Below are positions 45,501 to 57,258 of a stretch of DNA of 64,000 bases, in pieces. The translations under genes were made by a program, and so were the position numbers. The notes beneath the pieces are model-generated. The model was not told where the DNA came from, did no database searches, and saw only the letters and a program-made list of their open reading frames with translations. Source of the stretch: Macrocystis pyrifera (taxonomy: Eukaryota; Sar; Phaeophyceae; Laminariales; Laminariaceae); the NCBI GenBank assembly GCA_031763025.1, contig JASSKH010000031.1, positions 5,857,458 through 5,921,457 of the forward strand. The letters are read 5' to 3'. Each line of letters opens with the position of its first letter. The first letter of the stretch is position 1.

Positions 45501-48500
45501 CTCCTCACCCCTATAATCGCATTTTTCTTCTTTTTTTTACAAAACTTGTTACAAATACGTCAACCGCGAGTATGTCTTTAAGCACCGTTCAGACGTGCGA
45601 GTCATTTTTTTTACAGTGAGCAAGCATACCCAAAACAAACCATGGGCTCGCCGCCGCCTAATCGTCGGAGCCTGAATTATTTTGATCCCCGAAGCTTGTG
45701 ATAGATTTCTTTTTTTTTTTGCTTCCGGGAGAGATGACGTGAAGACTAGACAAGACGGCCAAGGACGATGACGAGCTTGCCGGATGTCCGACACGTTGTT
45801 TTGGGTGTATACGATATAGGGATATCACACTTGTTTTGGCTTGTGGGGCAATGTTTATGACATACGATCCTCCTCAATCAAGAAACCACATACTACCCAG
45901 CAGGCACCTATCCCACTTCTGTTGCACAATATTGTTCGTTACACAAACCCAGGCTACGGGATTGTTCATCGGGTTAAGCCTACACATTCCTCCAACTCCT
46001 TCTTGGGTGGCATACCCGTGGCTTACTAATGGTGTGGAGCTCCTTGAGTGGGGAGGCTCAGAAGGAAAAAAAAAGTAGGCGATACCCTTGGGAAAACGCA
46101 TGCCATCATCTGCTGCGGTGCAGCAGCGCCGGACCTCAGGCCAGAAACTGGGGTACTGCCCGAGGATAGTTTTTTTTGTTCAAGAAAGGGTGTATTGTTC
46201 CGCACTGTAAGATTTTAAAAAATGCCGCCGCCCCCGAATTAAAAGCTTTCGCCAAACTGTAAGACTGAGCTTTCGTATGGGGCTCTTTCTCATGACGAGG
46301 GCCGGCGGTGGTGTAGTGCAACTTTCCACGGTAAGGCTTGACCCGTGGGATAGGCATTCGGTAGGGTTCTTTCATATGTGTGAAGCTCCTCAACATCTGG
46401 GCCTTGGCCGCAAGGTTCGTATTGTGGTTTTCTGTAAAAATGTGCTTTTTAGATTCTTCTTCTTCCTATTTACTGCTGGCCATGAGCGATCGAGATGTGA
46501 GCTGGCGTTTGCACCAGTCGGGAGGGGCAAAATGAAAGCTGCTGTGAGTGAATTTACTGCGCTCTTACGCTACGCACGTGCGTCCCGGAAGCAAATATAC
46601 GCCCCACAACAAACGAACATCACTGAGACCACGACTGTTTTTCTCGACAATGGCAAGAGTGTAAACGCTGGGTCCACGCACGGGCCTATCTGGAAAGATC
46701 TTGACGAGAGCTAACGCAAAAAGCCACCGTTTTAAAATATGTAAAGATGTGCTTCCCCCCCCCCCCCCCCATATTTTAGGAGAAATACAGACTTGTAGAA
46801 TTTCTTCCTACCCAGGGGGTGTGTCATCTTGTCGCCGGGGGTTTATCTTGTCACCCGTGTGTTATGTTATCACCCGTGTGCTATCTTTTCATCCGCGTGT
46901 TATCTTGTCACCCGTGTGTTACCTTTTCACCCCTGTGTTATCTCATCCTTCGTGTGTTATCTCATCCCCCGTGTGTCATCCCATCCCCCGTGTGATATCT
47001 TATCGCCCGTCTGTTATCTTATCACCCGTGTGATATATTATCGCCCGTGTGTTATATTATCCCCCCCGTGTGTTCTAAGGTACGGAGTGCACTTGAGGGA
47101 GTTCCATCGTTGTAAAATGTTCGGGCTCAGAACGGTAGACCCGGATACGTGCCGCAGCGCGACTCATCGCGAGGGTCGCTGTCTCACGTGGGCCTGCAGA
47201 TCCAGCTTGGTCACCGACGCGACCTCTGCATGCTTCACAGCCCTCTCCACGGCCGACACGTCCGAAGCCAGATCGTCCAAACGACGGAGAGTGGCCCCGT
47301 GCCCCCCGGAAAGAACGCCCACCTGTGGGAAAACCACAAAACAAAAACATCAAGTCGAGGAGGTGTGCGGTGGCACCGGGGTTTGGAAGGCTGTACATGA
47401 ACTCCACCGAAGCGTTTGTGGCCCACATGTTCAGCGACCTCGTTTCTACTGCAGGTCATAGAGGGGATGCCGCGGGAGTCGCGGCCGGAGAATGAGGAGG
47501 GAGTTGAAGCGGGTGTCGAGCGGGAGCCGGGCGAATGAGCGTTGAAGGGACGGCGGCCGAACATGTGTGTTACCGTCCATGTTTGAACGCCTGATTTTCG
47601 ACCGCTGCGTCGCTCAACCAAACCTCGCATGCTCTGTTGTCGCGGAATGGCCGTGTCCCACCATCCCCGCCGCCGCGCACGTGGAACACTTCTTCCGCGC
47701 GTCGGAAAGATTCACAATCATATTGCTGTAGATAGCGTAGACCATCTATTGTAGTAGTTACTGTATTTTCTGTTTATGAAGTTGTTGTCCCAGAACCGTG
47801 CCGTACAGATCCCACCTCGAAAATAAGTGAGCGAGAGCATTGAAGGTGGCACAAATAACGCACCGGGTGGAACAGGATTTTAGATATCGCTGATGACATG
47901 AATCAGCTGGGCTGTTCGCGCGTCAGGTCAACCCCTCACGGATCAGGTTGGGTCAAGTCGGGTCAGCTGACCCGACCCGACCCAACCCGTGACATTTTTT
48001 GGCATGTCTTGACCTCACCCGATCCGACCCGCGAATTTTTGGAAACCTCCTGACCCAACCCGACCCTACTCGTGAGATTTCAACAGCCCCTGACCCGACC
48101 CGACCCTACCCGTGAGCTTTTGAAAACCTCCCGACCCGACCCGACCCGACCCGATCCGCCAGATTCTAACTGATCCATGAGATACGGGCCATGTCGCGTG
48201 TCGGGTCATCTTGACCCGCGATAACATCTACCTCGAGAGCACCCACGGGTACGACCCGCGGGTGCGGCCCGTGGCTTGGTTGTGCCGGGAATATGGATGG
48301 ATGCGGTCATGCGAACATAGACTTGGCGACGTTTTTATGTCTTGAATGTTGTACCAATCAGGAGTTTTGCTGAGTGTTGGTACGACAGAAGCCTTCGGGC
48401 AGAAAGCGGGAAGTTTTTGAAAAGTCGGATTCACGGACCGCATCCGCGGTTGAAGCAAAAAAACAACTCGTGGGTCGTGCTGGCCCGACCCGCCAGTGAT

Positions 48501-51207
48501 ATGTTTCTCGCGAGTAGGGACCCGACCCGACCCGTGATTTTTTTAAGTTCTCCTGACCCGACCCGTGAGATTTGAAAACCTCTTGACCCTACTTGACCTG
48601 ACCCGACCGGCGAGACTGGGAAACCACTTGACCCAACCCGACCGGATCCGTGATATTTTTTTTAACCTGTTGACCCGACCCGACCCGACCTGACCCCACC
48701 GAACCCGACCCGGCCCGACCCAACCGAACCCGACCCGATCCGATCCGTCAATTTTTGAACACCTCCTGACCCGTGAACAGCCCCGTAAATCAGGAGAGTA
48801 CATCTGCCGTAAAAACTCTAGGGTAGATCGTAACATGGGGTTAGGGTCTGATGTGAGATATGATCTGCTCTGATGTGGCCGATGCGCAAACAGTTCAGAA
48901 GGGGTATACGTAATACGTACGACTACGCACTCGTAGCAGAACGCTATGCTATGTATGTACCGGTACGTGTTACACGTACGCAGCTGTAGAGCGATCACCG
49001 CGGAACAACGTGAAATATGTTCCCAATATAGGAGCGAGAGGCGAAGGGTGTTCACGGATGGTATTGCTACTTGTGGCACGTTTCACGGATCCTGCATGAT
49101 GAGGTAACCCTTCGTATTTATACCTGGCATGTAATATTACGTACGTACCGCACATAGGATTTGATATCCTGAAATTTGTTCGTACGTGCCAGAGGTTAAA
49201 ATACGGTTCCCAAAATATCCTAAAATATCTGACGTATAATAATAGATCTGGGAAAAAAAAACCCTGAAAGATCCGACACAATCCAAATAAATCCAAACAG
49301 TAATAATACTGTCTTCAAGATGTTCTCAAGCATTCGACATGAGATCCGAAAGTATCTTCAAATACCTTCTGCAATATCAAAATGAAAACTTCAAAATTTC
49401 CACAACAAAAAAGACAAACAATCCTGCTATGTACCACTCCGGGCGGAAACATAAGGATATTTTAAGCATACATATGAATATCCAACGATCCTTATATTTC
49501 CACACAGAGGGTATGCTGGTACAGGAATCTTACAACATGAAAAGAAAAAGAGATCTCGAACGTATATCCTTTTTTAAAAAAAACGGCACAAAAACACTGA
49601 TCGTGTACCAATCAGCATGCACGGGCGTGTACGGTACACCCACCTTGGCTGCGACTGCTTCAATTTGGCCCGAGCACAGGCATGCCTGCGACGCCGGGGA
49701 GTGCGACGTCCTCTCCATCTGGCACACCCCATCCAGCTTCACGGCCAGTTCGGCGACTCGAGTTTCAAGCCGACTTTCGCAGGCTTCTAGCCTCCGGTTC
49801 AGATCGGCCACCATCTGAGTTTTGGGGTGCTGGAAATTTGAATCCAAAGTAAAATAAATGTAACGCTTCAACGTTCACAACAACATGAACTAGCGGGATT
49901 GCACCACACTGTCATTAATAGTAGTGCTGCTGTGTAATATCGCAGTCGTTTGTGGTGCAGTAGACAGACAACAGGCTGCAGTTGTAGTAGACTACCGCTG
50001 TGTAGTACAGTACTACCGTGCGTGGTCGTTTTAGTGCAGTAGGTTGCTGTGGGTGTACTCGTGTGATACAGCAGTAGTAAGCGATACGAGTAGAACTACT
50101 ACTGTGTGGCCTGTTTTTGGAGGATCGTTTCATCAATCGTTTCATCTACTTCTTCTGAGGACATTTTAGGAATACCAGGTAGGTACGTACGGTATCTCAG
50201 TTAACATACAAATATCCGCATACGTACGCAGATCCAGGCGACACACCCAAACCGCCACTTCGTGCTTGCTGGTACATGCGCATCAAGTACCAGTCAGTGC
50301 GGAAACAGCACAAGGCGCACCCTGCACGAGGAGGGCCATTGTGTCACAGGTCGGACAGATGATCGATTCCCGAGTCATGATCATCTACATCTACAGTGGA
50401 AACATCGCAGATATTTTCCTGGTCTTCAGCACGTAGAGAGGCCATTAGGGCTGGTGCGTTTCCCCAGTTTGTGTAGGAGGATCTGCTTGGTCTGCGGTAC
50501 GTAGCATACACGTTTCCTCCTACGAGACGAGTACGACTCTGTATCTGCACTACTACATAATACATACTACTACGGGGGGCCATAGTAAATAGGACCAAAT
50601 ATTGTTACAAAAAATAGGTAAATATATAGTTTTTTGTGCGTACCGTGGGCCCTATTAAATATGGACCCCCGTAATAGGTATCTTGCACGACACCTCGTAA
50701 TAACGGCACGTTTACGGCCTTGAGGATCTACTGCTGCTGCACTCGTGCTCTGTTCCTAGGAATGACGAAGCGCATTTAACCGAATGAGCCCTCAATAGCA
50801 TGTCCTATCATGGTCTGCATGGAAAACGTTTACGTCATGAAAGCACAAACGATATTCCCAGTGACATAGCATAGTTCCTCAGGACCAGTCAGAAACATGG
50901 TGAAGGGCTGCTATCCCTGTCATAGAACGCCTCCAAATTAGACCCCTTTGGACCCCCACCCACTTTTGGGGAACAAATACAACGACGTACGCACAAAGTA
51001 CTAACTGCATTTAAAAATAGGGAAATATGTAGGTTTTTGTGTATGCGTAGGTCCTACTAACTATGGCCCCCCGTAATAGTTGGAATCAGTGTGGGATACA
51101 CTTTTTTCAGCAGAAAAAAAAGGTGTACTTGTACATATAGGCAAAAGCTGGCAATTGCGAAGGTTATACGTACTGGTATAAAAATCAATCGTACCAACTT
51201 TAAACCG

Positions 51208-51269
<62 letters not shown>

Positions 51270-54200
51270 GAAAAATTCTGCCTATTGTTTCGTCACCTCT
51301 CCTTCCGCTTTCAGCCCGTCCACTCTCCCGGACAGAGCCCGCACCACCTCCCTCAGCTGCGGCGAGGTTTCGGTTAGCTCCCTTATCCCTCTCCCCAGCC
51401 TCCGCGTTTGATTGGCCAGCTCTGCCGTTTCTTTCTTGAAGGCACTGCGGACACGAAGCGACCGACGCATTATATGCATGGTGTAGTATCCGGCAAACAT
51501 GTCAAGGACTCATTACTACAGTAGGACCGCAAACGGCAACCATGCTCATGCTTGTGTGTGCCAACTACGGTCTGCAACCTGGGGGTTGTTCCAAATCGGC
51601 GCCCCGTTTAGTCTAGAATCTGTATGCGTTGGGCTGAAACTTAGTGCTCTCCTACCGCGACGTGGCTGTACACCATACCCTGAAATGAGACGAAGCGCAA
51701 GTTTAGATAAACATGAGAATCGAGCTCATTCCCTGATCGATTTCTTCCTGTGTTTTCTTCTAACCTGTGGGCTGTGAGACGTTGAGCAAAGAAAAAAAAA
51801 CCGGACAACCGTCCGAGGCGGGGAATACTATACAAAAGTACTCAACACATACAGTGGAGGGGTCACGATCTAAGAACTTGTGGTGTACCGTTTAAAAATT
51901 CATGTTTTATATAGGTCAAATGGCTTGGCATGGGCACACGAACACCGCCACCACCGTCACCGTCATAATCGTCATCATCGTTGATCACATTTAAAATAAG
52001 CATTCCCCCCCCTGAACAAGAAAACCACGGGAAACAAAAACAAGAAAGAAACATATTGTGCTGCAATAGCCTGTTGGACTACAGCAGTAGCCTGTTGGTC
52101 TACTGTGGCTTCAACGTTGATCACCCATAAACTTTCCCCTAGAGATGACCGAGGGAAACCAAAACAGAACTGAAACCTATTCAGCCACAGCAGACTATTG
52201 CACTACAGCAGTAGCCTGTTGGTCTGCAACAGCTTCAGCAGTGATCACCCATCAACTTTCCCTCAAAGAAGAAGACCAAGGGAACCCAGAACAAAAAGGA
52301 AACCTGAGCACAACGGCTAACTCCCTTCCGAACGTACATGACACGGGCATGCTACTGTAAAAGCTACCCTCTATGTATTACCCCTCCTGCGTCAAGAAAA
52401 GTCTGGGTTTAAGAGGGGTGGTCAAACAGGTCTGACACACCCACTTCTTTCTGAATAAACCGCGACTCCCCACTCCTGTAGCATGTTCACTGTCGATACC
52501 TGCCCCGGTAGAAATATGTCAATATATCTGGTCAGCGTCATATTTGCTCGCCTCAGAGTTAACGTTAGCGTTGGCGCTAGGGTTAGCGTTAGCGTTAGCG
52601 TCTTTTGTATTTCTGTGACTCAGACATGAGGATATTAAGACCCACATTGCGAACTGTTGCGGGCTGCTCTTCATGGCGAGGACGAGCGTCACGCATATAG
52701 CGTTCGCGTTAGCGCAAGCGTTAGCGCTAGCGTAAGCGTTAGCGTCAGCATCAGCATCAGCGTTGGCGTCATATTTGACGTCAGCGCTAGCATTGGAATT
52801 AGCGTGAGAGTTGGCGTTAGCGCGAGTGTTTCGTTACCTTTCTCTCTTCACGCCTTCGTCGATAGCTCCACGCTGCCGAGCCACCTCCTCCTCCAGACCG
52901 GCGATCTATCGATAAGGCAATGACAAAAGTAGGCGGTTATCATCCTCATCATCATCATCACCAATATCATCATCGTCGTCGCCAGCCATCATCGTTATCA
53001 TTATCATCTTCAACCATGGTTCTTAGCAAACCTGCTGTTCTTGGTCCTTTTTTTTCCGGTTTCCTGCAGGCGAAGGCGTTCTGCAAGACCCAAGTTCTCG
53101 CCGACCAGTGCGGTTCCCCGGGCTTCCTGCAGGCGAAGGCGTTCCGCAAGGTCGGAGTTCTCGCCGACCAGTGCGGTTACCCGGGTTTCCTGCACGCGAA
53201 GGCGTTCCGCAAGGCCAAAGTTCTCGCTGGCCAGTGCGGTTCCCCGGGTTTCAGTTGCGAGAGTCCTCTTCGTCAGGCTGTTTGTTCCAGAAACAACCCC
53301 CACCCCCCCCCGGCCCGCCCGCCGCGCGACGCCACCGCCACGTTGGGATTATTACACGAGAGAAAAACCCCGGTTCGACGGCATATATACACAAAGGAGA
53401 GGAGAGAAGCAAGAGAAGGAGGTTGAAACGAAGGAAGTGAGCTTGAAAATGAAAAGGGGGGGCGGGCGAGATGCACAGGGGGGTTAAGGCGTGCGGGGGG
53501 GGGGGGGGATGAGCGTCTTCGTGTTCCTGTTCTAAGCACTCTATCGAGAGTGACGGATTTCCAATCGTAGAATCTACAATGCGGCGTTGGCATATATACG
53601 ACAGCACACAAAAATTGTGGAGGGGGAGGTCTCACGGGAGATCCCGAACAAAAAAAATAAACGTTCGCCTGCGAGTCCAGTGCTTCCAACAGCAGGCGGC
53701 ACCACCAACAGCTTTCGGCACCGCTTAAGACCTTCCTTTGTGGACAGGTTCAAAACTTTGCTTTGGACTTTTTTTTTTGTAAGGGTCGCTTAGACTTCAT
53801 GTGTATGCCCCCCGCCAGTCCTTACGTTTCTCTCCAGAGCGGTGTGTGGGGCAGGGCGTGTCCCACAACCATTTTATCTTACTGGTCCACGGCTTTCTTT
53901 ACGCTTCGTGCAAAGGTCGGGCAACGATCCATTTCTTACCCGCCGATTCATATTCGTTTGTTCGATGTAGCAGTGGTATCTACGTACAGCAATAAAAAAT
54001 CGTCGTCGGGTTTGTTTTCAATTTTCATCGGACATATTATCTGCTACCGTGTGTGGTGGTATCACGTTCGAAGCCTCACTACGAAGTGTGGGGCGGATTT
54101 ATAGCTTAGTTTAGTTTGTGTCGAATAGCCGCACCTTCCACCCCCCCCTTTCCGGTTTCTGGGATGACATGGTCGTCATCCTTTGATCGTCGTGTGGTCA

Positions 54201-55640
54201 GCATCTACGACTATTCAGGGTGGGCTAATGTGATGGTATCACGTACCAGTAGCCATAAAGTGGCGCAATACGTACCGGTATGAGAGCACGTGATGTGTTA
54301 GTAAAGGGAAGTCAACGTCTCCGTAGATTGTATCAGTATGAGGAGACAGGCAGATACATACTACGAGTATTAGAGCCCGTGACGTGCTAATACCGGAAAC
54401 GTCTATTACGGGGGTCCATAGTTAATAGGACCTATGGTGTACATAAAAAACTATATATTTAACTATTTTTACTAACAAAATTTGGTCCCGTTAACTATGG
54501 ACCCCCGTAATAATAGATTGTACATGTATGAAGATACATGGTTCAGGCGACAGTCTGGTTCTCGGCTGTCCCCCTCTGGCGCACGCCGATCTCGTACTCA
54601 ATCATTGAGCTCCCATGATATAAGCAACAAGAAGAACTTTACTGAGAAGAAGAGTGACCTCGCCAGCATCGACATTCCTGCGTCCTCCTCTATAAGGCAC
54701 ATCTCCATTACATAGGGATCCTAACCTATCGTTACGAGGTGTTTGTGTCGAATCTACAAATCGAACAGTCAAGCCAGAGAGACATGCGCTAGACCATACA
54801 GGCTGTACGGTTCTCACCCGACACATGAGCTAGATCATACAGATCATACAGATCATCTGCCCCGGAAGGCCGAACCGAACCCGACCTTAGGCCTAGAGTA
54901 GCAAGTCCCTCACACAAAGTCGAACCCGGAGCCGGAAGCAAACGTTCCAGGAAGAGATGTCGACCAAGGAAACGCTCAAATCCCAACCCGAACCCGAAGC
55001 CAAACCCGAACCCGAACCGGAATCCGAACCCGACTCCCACTATCAAGTTGGACCAGAAATCGGAGAGAAAAGTTCGAGGAATAGCTGTCGACCAACGAGA
55101 ATGGCTAGAACTAGATTCCGACCCGAATTTTCAAACTGAACTAGACTCCTCGCACTCTACCGGGGCAGAAACCGGAGCTAAACATTCCGGCAAGATACGG
55201 CGGCGGAGAAAATGGTTGTTATTAGAGAAAATAAAGAGTGGGGGGTTTTAGAGGAAAAAAGGAGGGAGGGAGAGAAGGGGGTGTTGTTAGGTAAGTAAGA
55301 GAGAGGAAGAGGAGAGAAAAGAAGAAGGGTAAAGAAGGGAGAAAGAATGGGTTGTTAAGGTTAGAAAAGAAGAAACGAGAAAATGGTTAGACCTAGGCCC
55401 CAACCCGAATCCAAACCCGACCCCTAGCTCTAATAAATCGGACCAAAAGCCGGAATTAAGCGTCCCAGAAAAAGTCCTCGGCTCAGAGAGTGACTACGAG
55501 TAAACTATTAATAGGCCTCGTATCTCCTTCGTGATAGCTACAGGATAGGAAGTCACCTGGCGACAGCGGCGCGGAGCTCCCTCGCCTCCTGGCGGCCCCG
55601 CGCCGACTGAAGCACCACCGCCACGGCATGCCTCTTTTCT
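41895..55640 (-). CDS. Coiled-coil protein gene, minus strand (7 or more exons, 5' end not resolved)
   Basis: Exons in transcript order: 55640-55557, 53277-53032, 51444-51297, 49814-49644, 47322-47188, 43522-43286, then a C-terminal exon from about 42524 to 41895. The first six have GT-AG borders and fully compatible phases (2, 2, 0, 0, 0, 0 on exit). The protein is helical, with charged heptads such as LAERLRLQE and LRRLDDLASDVSAVERAV, then Gly/Ser-rich, Asn-rich and basic (KRSRKGLH) segments. No enzymatic motif is seen. A structural or scaffold role is the most that can be inferred. Exon 55640-55557 enters mid-codon, so at least one exon lies upstream; the ankyrin exon at 60871-60121 is a candidate but its exit phase is 0. 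Confidence 0.72.
43286..43522 (-). CDS. Coiled-coil gene, exon f
   Basis: Seventy-nine codons from VDVQLARAWQLVGRG through a Gly-rich linker to ALTDMVLALQLRVGELDCE and VLK. Acceptor TACCCCAG, donor CAAG|GTGCGT, phase 0. Confidence 0.78.
43617..43830 (+). repeat. B repeat, copy 4 (truncated)
   Basis: A G run, then GTACTCATTATCATGCATG; cut after AAGGCGGATTTGG and followed at once by another B start. Confidence 0.8.
43837..44413 (+). repeat. B repeat, copy 5 (near full length)
   Basis: Two start segments in a row, then the whole element through GTGGTGACCGCC and CACGCAGTGAGAGGCGTG to ACCAGGTATATAATAGAGGG. Confidence 0.8.
44435..44543. mobile_element. Family A MITE, copy 15
   Basis: Directly follows the end of a B element and its G run. 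Confidence 0.83.
45278..45345 (+). repeat. B' module, copy 4
   Basis: G runs on both sides of CTGCCTTAGTAATTTGATC and CACGCATCCCTTTCGAGACG. Confidence 0.75.
46825..47075 (+). repeat. Tandem repeat with core TTATCNCCCGTGTG
   Basis: About a dozen units of about 20 bp in the intron between exons d and e of the minus-strand gene. Confidence 0.85.
47188..47322 (-). CDS. Coiled-coil gene, exon e
   Basis: Forty-five codons including TLRRLDDLASDVSAVERAV and KHAEVASVTKLDLQAH. Acceptor TTTTCCCACAG, donor CCAC|GTGAGA, phase 0 at both ends. The antisense frames here are also open but have no matching splice partners. Confidence 0.8.
47909..48784 (+). repeat. D repeat: long copy
   Basis: Begins GGGCTGTTCGCGCGTCAGG and ends CCTGACCCGTGAACAGCCC. 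Inside are tandem units of about 55 bp with CCTGACCCGACCCGAC and GTGAGATTTTGAAAACC. Confidence 0.8.
48795..48890 (-). repeat. C repeat, reverse fragment
   Basis: GAGTACATCTGCCGTAAAAA and GAGATATGATCTGCTC, right after the long D repeat. Confidence 0.45.
49644..49814 (-). CDS. Coiled-coil gene, exon d
   Basis: Fifty-seven codons, MVADLNRRLEACESRLETR onward, then a short Ser/Cys loop and GQIEAVAAK. Acceptor AAACTCAG, donor AAG|GTGGGT. The initial ATG is internal: upstream exons join in phase 0. Confidence 0.82.
50569..50676. mobile_element. Family A MITE, copy 16
   Basis: Ends CTACGGGGGGCC and GGACCCCCGTAATA. Confidence 0.82.
51010..51078. mobile_element. Family A MITE, copy 17 (right part only)
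   Basis: Only the centre and right arm remain (AAAAATAGGGAAATATGTAG to GGCCCCCCGTAATA). Confidence 0.7.
51209..51268 (+). repeat. A-rich run (two A homopolymers)
   Basis: Two A runs of about 26 and 31 bases with a single T between them. It lies 29 bases downstream of minus-strand exon c. Confidence 0.9.
51297..51444 (-). CDS. Coiled-coil gene, exon c
   Basis: Acceptor GTGTCCGCAG, donor GAGAG|GTGACG. Encodes AFKKETAELANQTRRL, then LREVVRALSGRVDGLKAEGE. Completes a Ser codon from exon b and exits in phase 0. Confidence 0.82.
52015..52330. repeat. Tandem duplication of about 127 bp
   Basis: Units share CAGTAGCCTGTTGGTCT, GATCACCCAT and a following A-rich block. About two and a half copies, in a minus-strand intron. 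Confidence 0.7.
52556..52835 (+). repeat. GTTAGC hexamer arrays
   Basis: Two arrays of GTTAGC with variants GCTAGC, GTCAGC and GTTGGC, split by about 75 bp of other sequence. Confidence 0.85.
53032..53277 (-). CDS. Coiled-coil gene, exon b with three 21-residue repeats
   Basis: Acceptor GGAACAAACAG, donor AGCAG|GTTTGC. The protein is built from three near-identical 21-residue (three-heptad) units with the core GENxxLAERLRLQE, encoded by 63-bp DNA repeats. One base enters, two leave, matching both neighbours. A product of in-frame minisatellite expansion. Confidence 0.82.
54404..54512. mobile_element. Family A MITE, copy 18
   Basis: Very well kept arms; reverse-oriented centre. Confidence 0.85.
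54720..54865 (+). repeat. C repeat, partial
   Basis: CTATCGTTACGAGGTG, CACCCGACACATGAGCTAGA, TCATACAGATCATACAGATC. Confidence 0.55.
55557..55640 (-). CDS. Coiled-coil gene, exon a
   Basis: Acceptor GTTTCCAG, donor GCCAG|GTGACT. The chosen frame reads EKRHAVAVVLQSARGRQEA then RELRAAVA, strongly helical. It leaves AG, completed to Ser by the next exon. No upstream partner exon was identified. Confidence 0.7.
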
Positions 55641-55730
55641 CTGGAAACCCATGGTAAAAAGTCGTCTCCAGGCTCGCACCCACTATCATCTTTAGCCAGC
55701 GCCTGCGTAGATATTAACATGGGATATAGG

Positions 55731-56082
55731 GGGGTACTCATGTCATGTATGGCCCTAGCGGTATTTCAATACTCTCGCATCCCCAAATGCAATGCCGGGA
55801 CGGAGCACGTGGGGTTTTTCACGGTCAGGCAAACTTTGCTTGCACCCAGCGCGAAGCGCCCTGAGGTGTTGGGCGAGTCGCACGAAGAGTGAGCTGCATC
55901 CTTGTGCAAAGAGCCGCTTGTGAGGCGGACTATCTTTAACTGGATGATAACGTTGAATTAATTGATTTATTTTCTGGTGTGGCCGCTTCCAGACGCAGCA
56001 ATGGGCATACCACGTAAGTGCCTCGTGGGTACCCTGCCATATACGCACTGCGCGATACAATCATTCTTCTTGTGCGTGGGAG
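55731..56082 (+). repeat. B repeat, copy 6 (3' truncated)
   Basis: Starts GGGGTACTCATGTCATGTAT; ends after the GATACAATCATTC block. Confidence 0.78.
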
Positions 56083-56097
56083 CGAGGGCAGCGTAAT

Positions 56098-56158
56098 CAT
56101 GCTTCCCTTGCCTTGGTAATTTGACCATTGGGCACGCATCCCTTTCGAGACAGACGGA
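56098..56158 (+). repeat. B' module, copy 5
   Basis: CTTGCCTTGGTAATTTGACC and CACGCATCCCTTTCGAGACA; no long G run. Confidence 0.7.
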
Positions 56159-56635
56159 TGGTATTGGGGTAAACGCCACATGGCCATATTTGGCCCAGGC
56201 CAAAAGGATCGACACCGGGTTCGGGAAGAGGTTGGAAAGGTTTCGTGGTGCTCACAATGTCTGTGGTCGTTAAGGGACACCCAAGCTTCATCCACGGGTT
56301 TCCTAAAGCGGTGTACCGGTGAGTTTTTATGCCGTGTTTCGGGATTACTCCGTGCTTCGGCAGAGCTCAAGGCGAAAAACACCTTACGGCACGTAGCAGG
56401 TATACTGGTATCTCCCCAGCTTTGATATGCTGTGCTACCAAGAGGACCATGTCACTCGAATGCTTCAGCGATGCTTGCCCGGAGCCAAGCGTGGTCATCC
56501 CGCTTCACCATACATCTCCGTACGCTGGAAATCGCACGTGAGATACGCAGGGCTCCAGAAGGGCGAGAGGGGGACTACTGATGCTGCTACGTTTTGGGAA
56601 CCTCATATCAACGCAGAGCTCTGGAAGGGCGAGCA

Positions 56636-57182
56636 GGGGGGGGGTGTACTCATTATCATGCATGGCCGTAGTCTTATGACCATAGACCCTCGCATCCCTA
56701 CAATGCCGGGACGGAGCACGTCGGGTTTTCACCGACCAGGCGGACATTGCTTGCACCAAGCGCGAAGCGCCGTGAGGTGTTAGGCGAGTCGCATGAAGGG
56801 TGAGCTGCATCCTACTAAGAACCGCTTTAGAGGCGGATTTTCTTGCATATGGATGACAGCATCAATGAATTGATTTAATTTCTGGTGTGGCCACTTCCAG
56901 AAACAGCAATGGGTTCACTATGTAACTGCCTCGTGGATGCCTCACCATATACACACTACGTGATACAATCATCCCCCTTGCGCGGAGTAAAGGTGTTCCC
57001 CGCACAAAACTGATTTAACTTGACCGCCAGCCGCGGTAACCGCCCAAAAAAAGAACAAAAAAAAAACGGTACCCTGGCTATCTATCTGACGCAGTGAGAG
57101 GCAGGTTTTACAGCGTCGTCGCCAACCGAAGCTAACCCAACCTATGTACATATACCAGGTATATAATATATGGGGGGGGGGG
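56636..57182 (+). repeat. B repeat, copy 7 (full length)
   Basis: About 540 bp from GGGGTGTACTCATTATCATG to TATATAATATATGGGGG, with a G run at each end. Best reference copy in the window. No long open frame. Confidence 0.85.
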
Positions 57183-57185
57183 GAT

Positions 57186-57258
57186 GCATACGCGTGCTTA
57201 TTTGCTGCTTACCTTAGTCATTTCACCATTGACCACGCATCCCTTTCGAGACGGAGCA
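57186..57258 (+). repeat. B' module, copy 6
   Basis: Follows a G run at the end of B copy 7; CTTACCTTAGTCATTTCACC and CACGCATCCCTTTCGAGACG. Confidence 0.75.

Noticed and set aside
46277-46714. 145-codon plus-strand frame with ATG
   Set aside because: Lies in an intron of the minus-strand gene; contains a T-run encoded Phe block and no recognisable motif. Kept out of the features for lack of support.
46825-47075. Tandem repeat considered as a CRISPR-like array
   Set aside because: No distinct spacers of constant length and a eukaryotic context; it is a simple tandem repeat.
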